From Succinivibrionaceae bacterium UBA3769 (GTDB lineage: Bacteria > Pseudomonadota > Gammaproteobacteria > Enterobacterales > Succinivibrionaceae): a DNA stretch of 64,000 bases. Positions 7,487 through 15,418 of the stretch are shown here, piece by piece; position 1 is the first letter of the stretch; each line of letters opens with the position of its first letter. A model generated the notes under the pieces. That model did not search any database. It was not told where the DNA came from and saw only the letters and a list, made by a program, of their open reading frames with translations. The position numbers and the translations under genes were made by a program. The DNA lies in NCBI GenBank assembly GCA_002372325.1, contig DFFT01000179.1, forward strand, positions 30,497 through 94,496, given 5' to 3'.

Positions 7487-8111
7487 GGACTCATCATGAG
7501 TCCGGTGCAGCGGAACTTCCCTGTTCCGGCTCGTAACGGCGGCGCTTTTCATCCTGAAAGCTGCTTCGGAACGTCCCTGTCCGTCCGCCGGTCTCTATAT
7601 TCTATAGTGCTGTGATTTTATGGCAACAGCGATCACGGCGGTTTCCTGCCGGATCTTCCGGAAAATATTGCTGCGCTCCCGCTAAACCTTTGCAGCAAGG
7701 GCCGGGCGGCATTTAAGGCGGTGCCCGGCAGTTTATATTTTCAGATAATGCAGTATGAATGCATGGCTGATCTCTCACAGCCTTGTGAGATATCAGCCAA
7801 TTCTTTTGCACCGGAATGCCGGTTTTGCCCTGATTGGGGCAGCAGCGGGGCTGCGGCAGAAAACCGGCAGGACGGTTCTTTCCGAGCGGCAAAAACATGT
7901 CAGGGCGGCAGATCTTTTGCCGCGGAAAGGCCTGCCTCCTCAGGGAATGCCGCATTTTCAGCAGTTTTCCTTCCTGCTTTCTGTCCATTATGTGTCTGTT
8001 GCCGGGCTATTTCCGGACTATTTCCGCTCATAGGCCGCTGCGGTTTTGCGGCAGTGACAGCTTTTCGGCTGGAATTTTGGGCCATAACCGATAAAAACCC
8101 CGTTATTTTTT
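7487..8111 (+). ncRNA. Candidate structured non-coding RNA region upstream of flgE
   Basis: No credible gene is present between 7197 and 8275, yet 7487-7929 holds a dense series of inverted repeats. They are: GGACTCA/TGAGTCC (7487-7503), CGGAAC/GTTCCG (7511-7528), GCCGGGC/GCCCGGC (7701-7729), a 14-bp pair with one mismatch (7765-7778 and 7785-7798), and GCCGGTTTT/AAAACCGGC (7818-7826 and 7860-7868). The last encloses two small hairpins (7827-7840 and 7842-7854) like a three-way junction. Next comes a 15-bp stem with a 2-nt bulge (7878-7929). A weak hairpin with a T run follows (8084-8111), then the flgE promoter. I checked by eye for RNase P, tmRNA, 6S and SRP signatures and saw none. Strand is inferred from the possible terminator only; boundaries are approximate. 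Confidence 0.35.
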
Positions 8112-8156
8112 GATCTTATTCAAATTTTTCAGACTGTTTTGGTAAAACCGGAGATG

Positions 8157-8172
8157 TGGCACAGGGGTTGCA
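8157..8172 (+). promoter_or_regulatory. Sigma-54 promoter of flgE
   Basis: TGGCACAGGGGTTGCA is a perfect TGGCAC-N5-TTGCA match. It lies about 104 bp upstream of the flgE ATG, leaving a leader of roughly 90 nt that contains a run of seven Ts and a strong GGAAGGAG ribosome site. Confidence 0.88.
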
Positions 8173-8275
8173 TTAAATCCAGTGCATTAGCAGATGCGTT
8201 AACAGATTAGCAGAAATGCCAGGAAGCAGCAGTCCTGAAAAATTTTTTTAAGACGACAACGGAAGGAGAGTTCGT

Positions 8276-9682
8276 ATGTCCATGAGTATCTCAGTAAGCG
8301 GTATCAATGCAGCTCAGAAGCACCTTGATGTCACTTCTAACAATATTGCCAATGTTAATACCATCGGTTTTAAGAATTCCCGCGCTGAATTTGCCGATAT
8401 GTATGCCAATTCGATTTTCACCGATAACCGCACGGCAGTGGGCAACGGCGTGCAGACCGCCTGCGTTTCCCAGCAGTTCAGTCAGGGTTCCCTGACCACC
8501 ACCAAGAACGCTCTGGATCTGTCCATTAAGGGCGACGGCTTCTTTGTGCTGTCTCCGGATGCCAATTCTCTGGATCGCACCTATACCCGTGCCGGCGCTT
8601 TCCAGTGCGACAAGGACGGCTTTGTGGTGAATTCCATGGGCAATTATCTTCAGGTTTATGATGTGAATGACGACGGCTCCGTGAAGTCGGTAAGTCTGGA
8701 TTCCACGCACCCCCTGAGAATTCCCAGCTCCGCAGGCTCCCCGGAGGAAACCACCAAGGTGGAATCCAGCATGACCCTGCCGGCGGATTCCCCGTATATG
8801 AATGTCAGTCTGTTTGATCCGCAGGATTCCAGCACCTACAATGCCTCCACTTCGGTTAAAGTCTATGATTCCCTGGGCGAGGCTCATACCGCCACCTATT
8901 ACTTCATCAAGGATCAGGAGGCTCAGGGCGCCGCCACGGATGCCAATACCTGGCAGATGTTCATGTTCATCGATGACAAGCCGGTGGATATTGAGATGCC
9001 GGCTGGCGATACTTCGCAGACTAAAACGTTTCAGGCGCCTTCCTCACTGGCAAAGGCCGGCTTCACTCTGAACAGCGCCAAGCTTGTTTTTGATGACAAG
9101 GGCAATATCAAGACCGATGATACCGGCGCCATAACCGGCTATACTCCGGCAACCATTAAAACCGTGCCGCTGGGCAGCGCTCCTTCAGCAGCTTACGGCG
9201 ACGAAAAGATTATTACCTCCGGAGCCAACGGGGAGCAGCAGGTGGAATTCCTGTTCGGGAAGAATCTCCATATGTACGGCGGCACCTCCTTCTCGGTAGA
9301 GGCCATCAGCCAGAACGGATCCACGGTAGGTCAGCTTACCAATGTGCAGATTAACGACAAGGGCATTGTCAGCGCTACCTATTCCAACGGTACCAGTTCC
9401 AAGATTGGCATGGTGGCCATGGCTAATTTTGCCAATGTGCAGGGACTGACCCAGATCGGCGATACCTGCTGGAGAAAGTCTCTGGATTCCGGAGACGCCA
9501 TTCCCTGTCAGGCTACCGTAGGCACCGCCGGAGCGATTCAGTCCTCCGCTCTGGAGGAGTCCAATACCGACCTGGCCACCCAGCTGGTGGAGCTTATCAC
9601 GGCCCAGAGACATTATCAGGCCAACTCCCGGGCGCTGGAGGTTAACAATACCGTAATGGACAGCATCCTCAATATCCGGTAA
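8276..9682 (+). CDS. flgE: FlgE, flagellar hook protein
   Basis: A 468-residue hook protein, within the usual FlgE range. The N-terminal rod/hook motif 'LDVTSNNIANVNTIGFKNSR' (key residues N-N-I-A-N-N-T-G-F-K) lies at about 18-37, 'LDLSIKGDGFFVL' follows, and the C-terminus carries 'LVELITAQRHYQANSRALEV', which pairs with the N-terminal helix. The variable middle contains the FlgE D1/D2 domains. The first ATG at 8276 follows GGAAGGAG; a second Met is two codons on. It is flanked by its own sigma-54 promoter and terminator and so forms a one-gene unit, as befits a highly expressed structural protein. Confidence 0.95.
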   Translation: MSMSISVSGINAAQKHLDVTSNNIANVNTIGFKNSRAEFADMYANSIFTDNRTAVGNGVQTACVSQQFSQGSLTTTKNALDLSIKGDGFFVLSPDANSLDRTYTRAGAFQCDKDGFVVNSMGNYLQVYDVNDDGSVKSVSLDSTHPLRIPSSAGSPEETTKVESSMTLPADSPYMNVSLFDPQDSSTYNASTSVKVYDSLGEAHTATYYFIKDQEAQGAATDANTWQMFMFIDDKPVDIEMPAGDTSQTKTFQAPSSLAKAGFTLNSAKLVFDDKGNIKTDDTGAITGYTPATIKTVPLGSAPSAAYGDEKIITSGANGEQQVEFLFGKNLHMYGGTSFSVEAISQNGSTVGQLTNVQINDKGIVSATYSNGTSSKIGMVAMANFANVQGLTQIGDTCWRKSLDSGDAIPCQATVGTAGAIQSSALEESNTDLATQLVELITAQRHYQANSRALEVNNTVMDSILNIR

Positions 9683-9698
9683 TAACATGCTGCTTTTG

Positions 9699-9732
9699 AC
9701 CGTCCCCGGCTCTCTCCCCGGGGCGGTTTTTT
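9699..9732 (+). terminator. Terminator after flgE
   Basis: Arms ACCG-T-CCCCGG and CCGGGGCGGT (one bulged T) starting at 9699, followed by six Ts (9727-9732). It closes the flgE transcript. Confidence 0.75.
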
Positions 9733-9875
9733 GTCATGATCATCATGATGCGGCATAAATCCGTCAGTTTCGGAGAGCAATAATCCCTTCCTGGTTTCCG
9801 GCTGTTTCCGGCCGTTCCCGTCCCTTCTGTCCTTGCGGCTCTTTTTCCGGTATTTTTACAGATGTCCTGGTTTTC

Positions 9876-9891
9876 TGGCATGACATTTGCT
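9876..9891 (+). promoter_or_regulatory. Sigma-54 promoter of flgF
   Basis: TGGCATGACATTTGCT has the -24 GG and -12 GC dinucleotides at the correct spacing. It lies 33 bp upstream of the flgF ATG. Confidence 0.75.
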
Positions 9892-9924
9892 TAAGCATTA
9901 ATACCAGTAAAAGAGGTAGTGAAT

Positions 9925-10671
9925 ATGGACAGAATGCTCTATATCGCCATGTCCGGCGCGAAGGAAAACTTTCATGGCATTGCTCTCCACGGCAATAATC
10001 TAGCCAATGCGTCCACCACGGCATTCAAAGCCGATCTGGAGCAGGCCCGCACCATCAATGCCTACGGTCCCGGCTTTAAATCCCGGGCCTTTTCCATGAC
10101 CGAGAGACCCGGCTACAACCTGGAGTCCGGCACTCTGATAACCACCGGCCGGGATCTGGATCTGGCCGTGCGGGGAGAGGGATATTTTGCCGTGGTCGAC
10201 AGGAACGGCGAGGAAGCCTATACCCGGAACGGCAGCCTGACCATCGACGAAAACGGTCTTCTTAAAACCAGCAACGGCCAGCCGCTTCTGGATGATTCCG
10301 GAAACGAGATCATTCTCCCGGTGCCGTTGGAAAAGGTCTCCATCAACAATGACGGGGTTATCAGCGGGAGACCCGCCGGAGCCGACCTTACCATTGTGGA
10401 GGAGTTTGCTCAGATCAAGCTGGTAAAGATCCCGGACAATCTTACGGTAAAGGGGGCGGACGGACTTTTTCGGCCGGCTCAGGGGGGCGCGGTGCCCTTC
10501 AATGATGATGTGAGCGTCACCGGGGGAGCTCTGGAGGCCAGCAACGTTAATGTGGTGCAGGAAATGACCAGCATTATCAGCCTGCAGCGGCAGTTTGACA
10601 TGCAGATCAAGATGATGCGGAATGCGGAGCAGAATGACGAGGCGCAGAACAGCCTCCTCAGAATGTCATAA
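9925..10671 (+). CDS. flgF: FlgF, flagellar proximal rod protein
   Basis: A 248-residue rod protein. It opens MDRMLYIAMSGAKENFHGIALHG, very close to other FlgF proteins, with the family motif 'HGNNLANASTTAFKADLEQA' at about 22-41. It also has 'LDLAVRGEGYFAV', and a C-terminal helix with 'EMTSIISLQRQFDMQIKMM'. I prefer ATG 9925 to an in-frame GTG two codons earlier because AGAGG lies about 8 nt upstream of the ATG and family members start at MDR. It has a sigma-54 promoter of its own and is separated from flgG by a further promoter. Confidence 0.94.
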   Translation: MDRMLYIAMSGAKENFHGIALHGNNLANASTTAFKADLEQARTINAYGPGFKSRAFSMTERPGYNLESGTLITTGRDLDLAVRGEGYFAVVDRNGEEAYTRNGSLTIDENGLLKTSNGQPLLDDSGNEIILPVPLEKVSINNDGVISGRPAGADLTIVEEFAQIKLVKIPDNLTVKGADGLFRPAQGGAVPFNDDVSVTGGALEASNVNVVQEMTSIISLQRQFDMQIKMMRNAEQNDEAQNSLLRMS

Positions 10672-10709
10672 CCGCGTCAGAATTTTAGCGAAAACAGGCA
10701 AAAGAATGG

Positions 10710-10725
10710 TGGCACGGTCATTGCA
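10710..10725 (+). promoter_or_regulatory. Sigma-54 promoter of flgGH
   Basis: TGGCACGGTCATTGCA is a perfect -24/-12 match, 75 bp upstream of the flgG start. Confidence 0.88.
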
Positions 10726-10799
10726 TTACCTATAGCACCGGCGAAGATCGCGCACCAGCAGTTTATCAAAAAGCAGCATAACAACAGAGGCAGGAATAT

Positions 10800-11588
10800 A
10801 TGATACCGGCATTGTGGATTAGCAAAAGCGGACTTGACGCGCAGCAGACCAACATTTCAGTTACTTCAAACAACCTGGCCAATGCTTCTACCGTGGGCTA
10901 CAAGAAAGGCAGAGCCGTGTTTGAGGATCTGCTTTATCAGAATGTAAATCAGCCGGGCGGCCGTTCTTCTGCGGACACCACCCTCCCTTCCGGCCTGATG
11001 CTGGGCGCCGGCGCCAAGGTGGTGGCCACCCAGAAGCAGTTCGGCCAGGGGGATGTGCAGACCACCAATAATACCTTGGACCTCATGATTTCCGGGGACG
11101 GCTTCTTTGAAATTCAGATGCCGGACGGCACTACCAAGTACACCAGAAACGGTCAGTTTACCCTGAATCAGGAAGGCACCATTGTTACCGTGGGGAGCGG
11201 CTATCCGCTGTTGCCGGAAATTCAGGTTCCGGAAAACGCCAAGAGCATTACCGTGGGCAAGGACGGTCAGGTGAGCGTTACCACGGCGGATCAGGCAGAA
11301 TCTCAGGTGCTGGGTCAGATTACCGTCACCACCTTCGTGAACAATACCGGCCTGGAACCTATCGGCGAGAATCTTTTTGCGGAAACCTCCGCCTCCGGAG
11401 CTCCCATGCAGGGCATTGCCGGCACGGACGGTGTGGGCACCATTAATCAGTGCTGTCTTGAGGTTTCCAATGTGAATGTTACCGAAGAACTGGTAAACCT
11501 TATTACCGCCCAGAGAGTTTATGAAATGAATTCCAAGGTGCTGCATACCGTAGACCAGATGATGGGGAACCTGGTACAGACGCTGTAG
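10800..11588 (+). CDS. flgG: FlgG, flagellar distal rod protein
   Basis: A 262-residue distal rod protein with the near-invariant FlgG opening: 'MIPALWISKSGLDAQQTNIS' then 'VTSNNLANASTVGYKKGRA'. The FlgG-specific 'FEDLLYQNVNQPGG' follows at about 41-54, and the C-terminal 'VNVTEELVNLITAQRVYEMN' completes the rod-family pattern. It forms the rigid distal rod that passes through the P and L rings. AGAGGCAGGA precedes the ATG. flgH follows 95 bp later with no terminator or promoter that I can see, so flgG and flgH share a transcript. Confidence 0.96.
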   Translation: MIPALWISKSGLDAQQTNISVTSNNLANASTVGYKKGRAVFEDLLYQNVNQPGGRSSADTTLPSGLMLGAGAKVVATQKQFGQGDVQTTNNTLDLMISGDGFFEIQMPDGTTKYTRNGQFTLNQEGTIVTVGSGYPLLPEIQVPENAKSITVGKDGQVSVTTADQAESQVLGQITVTTFVNNTGLEPIGENLFAETSASGAPMQGIAGTDGVGTINQCCLEVSNVNVTEELVNLITAQRVYEMNSKVLHTVDQMMGNLVQTL

Positions 11589-11683
11589 CGGTGAACAGGC
11601 AGATTATTGAATAACAAACATCACAGAGCTTAAAGAGTCGGGCTGAGGCCCGGAAAGAGAGAAAAAACATTCAAGGGGGAATT

Positions 11684-12367
11684 ATGATGAGAACAGCGTT
11701 AGCCCTGGTATTTATGAGCGCGATGGCTTTGACCACCGGGTGCGCCAGCATGATGGATCCGGTTCCGGACGACCCCAAGTTTGCTCCGGCTCTTCCCGAG
11801 GATACCGTGGCGGATATCGTTCCTGACGGTTCGATTTTTGGAATTGCCCGGCCTGACAATCTTTACACCGACATTAAGGCGCACCGGGTGGGAGACATTA
11901 TCAGCGTGGAGCTTAAGGAAAGCACCCGGGCCAGCAAGAATACCAGCAACGAGACCGAGAAGTCTAACAAGAACAGCATTTCCGCGCTGACTCTGGGGGG
12001 CAAGCCGGTAAAGATCGGCGGCTACACCACCGAGGCCGGCATGGGGAGTTCCTCGGACTTTTCGGGATCTGCCAAGGCTTCCCAGAGCAACAGCCTGACC
12101 GGCAACATTTCCGTCAGCGTGGTTAAGGTGCTGGCCAACGGCAACTTGGTGGTGCGTGGTGAAAAGTGGGTGATGCTGACCAACGGCAACGAGTATATCA
12201 GGATCACCGGCATAGTCAGATCCGAGGATGTCAACGCCGACAACACGGTATCCTCCCAGAAAATCGCCGATGCCAGAATTCAGTACGGCGGCACGGGAGA
12301 TTTTGCCAACACTGCCGAAAAGGGCTGGCTCTCTAAATTCTTCAACAGCAAGTGGATGCCGTTCTGA
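11684..12367 (+). CDS. flgH: FlgH, outer-membrane L-ring lipoprotein
   Basis: A 227-residue lipoprotein. The signal peptide ends in a lipobox with TTGC, placing the acylated Cys at about residue 20. The FlgH core is clear: 'SIFGIARPDNLYTDIKAHRVGDIISVEL' (key residues G-D-I-I-S-V), 'LTGNISVSVVKVLANGNLVVRGEKW', and 'GIVRSEDVNADNTVSSQKIADARI'. It makes the L ring that acts as a bushing in the outer membrane. Two adjacent Met codons at 11684 and 11687 could start; AAGGGGGA precedes them. A terminator follows at 12461. Confidence 0.95.
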   Translation: MMRTALALVFMSAMALTTGCASMMDPVPDDPKFAPALPEDTVADIVPDGSIFGIARPDNLYTDIKAHRVGDIISVELKESTRASKNTSNETEKSNKNSISALTLGGKPVKIGGYTTEAGMGSSSDFSGSAKASQSNSLTGNISVSVVKVLANGNLVVRGEKWVMLTNGNEYIRITGIVRSEDVNADNTVSSQKIADARIQYGGTGDFANTAEKGWLSKFFNSKWMPF

Positions 12368-12398
12368 CGTAATGGCATAGCGCCGGACATGATGCAGT

Positions 12399-12423
12399 GT
12401 CAGACATGAAGAGTCAGACATGA
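12399..12423 (+). repeat. Short direct repeat (period 14) after flgH
   Basis: GTCAGACATGA occurs at 12399-12409 and again at 12413-12423, a 14-bp period. It sits between the flgH stop and its terminator and looks like a recent slippage duplication. Confidence 0.6.
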
Positions 12424-12460
12424 CATAGACGCGGATTTTCAGAATTCAGGCGACAGGGAC

Positions 12461-12493
12461 AGACGGGGCAGCCGGAAGGCGCCCCGTCTTTTT
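12461..12493 (+). terminator. Terminator after flgH, overlapping the flgI promoter
   Basis: Arms AGACGGGGC (12461-12469) and GCCCCGTCT (12481-12489) are perfect, with a T run at 12489-12493. The last T of the run is the first base of the flgI -24 box, so one gene's stop signal abuts the next gene's promoter. Confidence 0.8.
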
Positions 12494-12508
12494 GGCACGT
12501 ATCTTGAA
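12493..12508 (+). promoter_or_regulatory. Sigma-54 promoter of flgI
   Basis: TGGCACGTATCTTGAA has a perfect -24 box and a TTGAA -12 box like the flgB promoter. It lies 49 bp upstream of the flgI ATG. Confidence 0.7.
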
Positions 12509-12557
12509 TAATAATTCCAGAGAGAAAATTTCGTCAGGGATCTGACAGGAGTCTGAT

Positions 12558-13673
12558 ATGACCAGAAGATATTTAATGATTTTTCTGACGGCGCTGGCGG
12601 TGATTGTTTCCGTGGCGCTGCCGGGATTTGCTGAGGCCGCCAGAATCAAGGACATTGCCAATGTGGGCGGCGTCAGATCCAACCAGCTTATCGGCTACGG
12701 TCTGGTGGTGGGGCTTAACGGCACCGGCGAGAAGAATAACGCCTTCTCGGAGCAGAGTTTCCGGACTATGCTGAATAATTTCGGCATTAAGGTGGATCCC
12801 AGCGTGCGGCCCAAGATCAAGGATGTGGCTCCGGTTATCGTGCATGCCGATCTGCCGCCGTTTGCGAAGCCGGGTCAGGTTATTGACGTTACGGTTTCGG
12901 CTATCGGCGAAGCCAAGAGCCTCCGGGGCGGCACTCTGTTGCAGACCTTTCTCAAGGGCGTAGACGGCAACATTTACGCTGTGGCTCAGGGTTCTCTGGT
13001 AGTTTCCGGCCTCGGCGTGGAAGGCGCGGACGGCTCCAAGGTAGTGGTTAACACTCCTACTGTGGGCCGCATTGCCAACGGGGCCACCGTGGAAAGGGAG
13101 GTGCCCTCGGCCTTTAATATCGGAGACACCATTAACCTCAATCTGGTAAGAGCGGATTTTACCACTGCCAAAAGAGTGGCCGGCGCCATAAACAGCAAAT
13201 ACGGCAACGGCACTGCCACTGCCGTGGACGGAGTTACCATCAGAATTCAGGCGCCCCGGGATTCCAATCAAAGGGTGGCCTATCTCTCCCAGATCGAAAA
13301 CCTGGATGTGGAGCAGGGCAATGAGGCCGCTCGCATTATTGTTAACTCCCGTACCGGCACCATTGTTATCGGACAGAATGTGAGACTGCGTCCGGTGGCC
13401 ATTACTCATGGCGGTCTGACGGTGTCCATTAAGGAAAATACTCAGGTTTCGCAGCCGGAACCCTTCTCCGACGGTCAGACCGTGGTGGTGCCCAACAGCA
13501 ACATTTCGGTTACGGAAAAAACCGGAAAGATGTTCAAGCTGGATACCGGCACCACTCTTGATGATTTGGTGCGGGCCATTAACCAGGTGGGCATGGCTCC
13601 GGGAGATCTCATGAGCGTGCTGGAGGCTCTGGAGCAGGCGGGAGCCATTGAAGGGGAACTGGTGATAATCTGA
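12558..13673 (+). CDS. flgI: FlgI, flagellar P-ring protein
   Basis: A 371-residue periplasmic protein. A Sec signal peptide covers about residues 1-26 ([16 protein letters not shown]), then the hallmark '[29 protein letters not shown]' (key residues [12 protein letters not shown]). '[29 protein letters not shown]' and the C-terminal '[27 protein letters not shown]' are equally characteristic. FlgI forms the P ring with help from FlgA. It is the last flagellar gene here: flgJ, which normally follows, is absent, and a terminator plus an unrelated opposite-strand gene come next. Confidence 0.96.
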   Translation: MTRRYLMIFLTALAVIVSVALPGFAEAARIKDIANVGGVRSNQLIGYGLVVGLNGTGEKNNAFSEQSFRTMLNNFGIKVDPSVRPKIKDVAPVIVHADLPPFAKPGQVIDVTVSAIGEAKSLRGGTLLQTFLKGVDGNIYAVAQGSLVVSGLGVEGADGSKVVVNTPTVGRIANGATVEREVPSAFNIGDTINLNLVRADFTTAKRVAGAINSKYGNGTATAVDGVTIRIQAPRDSNQRVAYLSQIENLDVEQGNEAARIIVNSRTGTIVIGQNVRLRPVAITHGGLTVSIKENTQVSQPEPFSDGQTVVVPNSNISVTEKTGKMFKLDTGTTLDDLVRAINQVGMAPGDLMSVLEALEQAGAIEGELVII

Positions 13674-13708
13674 TAAAGAAAGAACCCGGATTTACCGCAA
13701 AGAGATAC

Positions 13709-13745
13709 AAAACCGGCAAGGTGCTGAACCATGCCGGTTTTCATT
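13709..13745. terminator. Terminator between flgI and the converging gene
   Basis: Arms AAAACCGGC (13709-13717) and GCCGGTTTT (13733-13741) are perfect. T-rich sequence follows on the plus side, and the A-containing arm gives a short T tract on the minus strand, so it can serve both convergent genes. Confidence 0.7.
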
Positions 13746-13778
13746 TTATTAGAGCTGGGATTTCTGCTCGGATTTCGC

Positions 13779-14501
13779 TTATTTGTTACGGCTTTTCATT
13801 CTGATTTCATTCATTTCCGCGGCATCACGGGCCGGTGTCGCCCCCTCCAGCATTTTGTTAAGATACTCTATCTGCTCCTTGTCTTTGGCGATATGCCGCT
13901 GAAAAAAGTAAATTGTGAGCGCGAGATTCTGCAGGGAACTCAGTACCACGCTGTCGTTATAGCTGGTGTCGGTGGTAAGAATGGTAATGAAGCCGGCGAG
14001 TCCCTGTCCGACGTAGGTATCGTATTCCTCGGGTTCTCCCCGGCAGGACAGCCGGGTGCCGTAGATATAGTTTTCGTATTCGCTGGCCTTGCATTCTCCG
14101 GAGGCGGTGAGGTTGGTAATGACATCAGCTGCCGTGATGTCGTTTTTAGGCTCCATGACAATGCTCATAATGTCATGATCCGGACAGCGGAAGGCGGCAA
14201 ATATTCCGTCCCGGGTGTAGCTCACAAGGGAGCAGCCCTCAGGCAGTACCGCCGGGGCGGTGTTGCGCAGGGCCTTGGCCAGTGCCGGATTTGCCGGGGG
14301 ATTTTTGACTGCCGGAGGCGCCGGGAGAATCTGGGCGGAGGTTCCCCCGGTGTTAAGGGCTCTTTGAGCGGCTTCCGTATCAAAGGATGACGCGGGAGCG
14401 GCGGTTTCAGCCAGAGCGAAACCGGCGCCGGCAGTCATGAGAAGAATCGCCGTGGCGGGAAGGAGTGACCGGGCGCGGTTCCGATAGTTTGCTTGATTCA
14501 T
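13779..14501 (-). CDS. Exported protein of unknown function
   Basis: A 240-residue protein. An Arg-rich N-terminus is followed by a hydrophobic core and a likely signal cleavage after ALAETA (residues about 26-33). A low-complexity Ala/Pro region follows (about 34-85). The folded part contains three Cys ('EGCSLVS', 'FRCPDHD', 'GECKASEYE' plus 'LSCRGEPEE', so four in total), suggesting two disulfides in the periplasm. The C-terminal third is helical and charged. I do not recognise the family. It stands alone between flgI and the biotin genes. Confidence 0.65.
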   Translation of the reverse strand: MNQANYRNRARSLLPATAILLMTAGAGFALAETAAPASSFDTEAAQRALNTGGTSAQILPAPPAVKNPPANPALAKALRNTAPAVLPEGCSLVSYTRDGIFAAFRCPDHDIMSIVMEPKNDITAADVITNLTASGECKASEYENYIYGTRLSCRGEPEEYDTYVGQGLAGFITILTTDTSYNDSVVLSSLQNLALTIYFFQRHIAKDKEQIEYLNKMLEGATPARDAAEMNEIRMKSRNK

Positions 14502-14647
14502 GAGCCTTTCTCCGGAATAGGGGATAAATATTGCAGAGCTAACCCAAAAGGGCTGATTACGGTGCTATGTTAAACCAAAGCTTCGCGTTTTGCAGCAGTT
14601 ATGCCGAAGATATGCCGGAGAATAGCTGGGATCTCATTTTCGGGAGA

Positions 14648-15418
14648 TCACTTTTTGAGATATCCCAGCACAAAGGCAGTGCTGTAGGTATGAATAAGAG
14701 CGTTTCGGGTCTGTCTCTCCCCCAGAATCCCGAAAAACCGCCGGCAGGCTTCCCGGGGCATCGGCTTTTTGGAGACGCCGCTGGCTCCGATTTTGCGAAT
14801 GGAGTCCAGATAGGCCCGAATACTGGCATACCTTTCCTGAAAAAACCGTTCCTGAGTTATGATGCCGGCGGAATCCTGCCCTGCGGCTTTTCCGGCAATG
14901 CCGCATTCATCCAAAAGGGCGTGAATTTCTGTGAGATTTCGGAATTCCATGCATCTCCCCGGAAGTCCGGCCTTCTCAAGATCCTCTGAGAGCTCCTTCA
15001 GGGTTCCCGTTACGGGAATGGCGAGAGCGATAAAGGCTCCGTTCCGGCTGATGCGGCGGATTTCCCGGAACGCCTTTTCCAAACGGCACCAATGAAGGGC
15101 CATGGATGAAAATATCAGATCGCAGGAGTCAGCGGGCAGGGGGATATTCTCAATGTCTCCCGTAACAGCCCGGGCAGCGGGCACTCCGGTTCTGGAGGCC
15201 CGGGCCGTCATGGCGGGAGAAATATCGATGCCGATAATGCTTTGGGCCTTTTCCCTGAGGGCTGCGAAGTTCACTCCGGGACCGGAGCCCAGATCCGCTC
15301 CCCGGAAAAAACCATTCGGGATCTCCTGAATCAGGGCGGCGGCGATTCTTTTCTGAACCGTGGCCAGAGATGCATAGCTGTCCGCCCCCCTGGAAAAATG
15401 CTTTTCCGCCATGCTCAT
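14648..15418 (-). CDS. bioC: BioC, malonyl-ACP O-methyltransferase
   Basis: A 256-residue class I SAM methyltransferase. 'MAEKHFSRGADSYASLATVQKRIAAAL' is the BioC N-terminus (FSRAA..Y...A..Q pattern). Motif I is GADLGSGPGVNFAAL at about 40-54, and 'PLPADSCDLIFSSMALHWC' is the BioC-type post-motif (usually SNLALQWC). BioC methylates malonyl-ACP to start pimelate synthesis for biotin. Its ATG overlaps the bioF stop (ATGA at 15415-15418). It is the last gene of bioB-bioF-bioC; the bioD expected next is missing. Confidence 0.88.
   Translation of the reverse strand: MSMAEKHFSRGADSYASLATVQKRIAAALIQEIPNGFFRGADLGSGPGVNFAALREKAQSIIGIDISPAMTARASRTGVPAARAVTGDIENIPLPADSCDLIFSSMALHWCRLEKAFREIRRISRNGAFIALAIPVTGTLKELSEDLEKAGLPGRCMEFRNLTEIHALLDECGIAGKAAGQDSAGIITQERFFQERYASIRAYLDSIRKIGASGVSKKPMPREACRRFFGILGERQTRNALIHTYSTAFVLGYLKK

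Noticed and set aside
7721..8113. Open frame of 130 codons upstream of flgE
   Set aside because: It covers the hairpin array and has a composition rich in Cys, Phe, Arg and Ala with no ribosome site or known motif; the stem pairing explains its length better than coding does.
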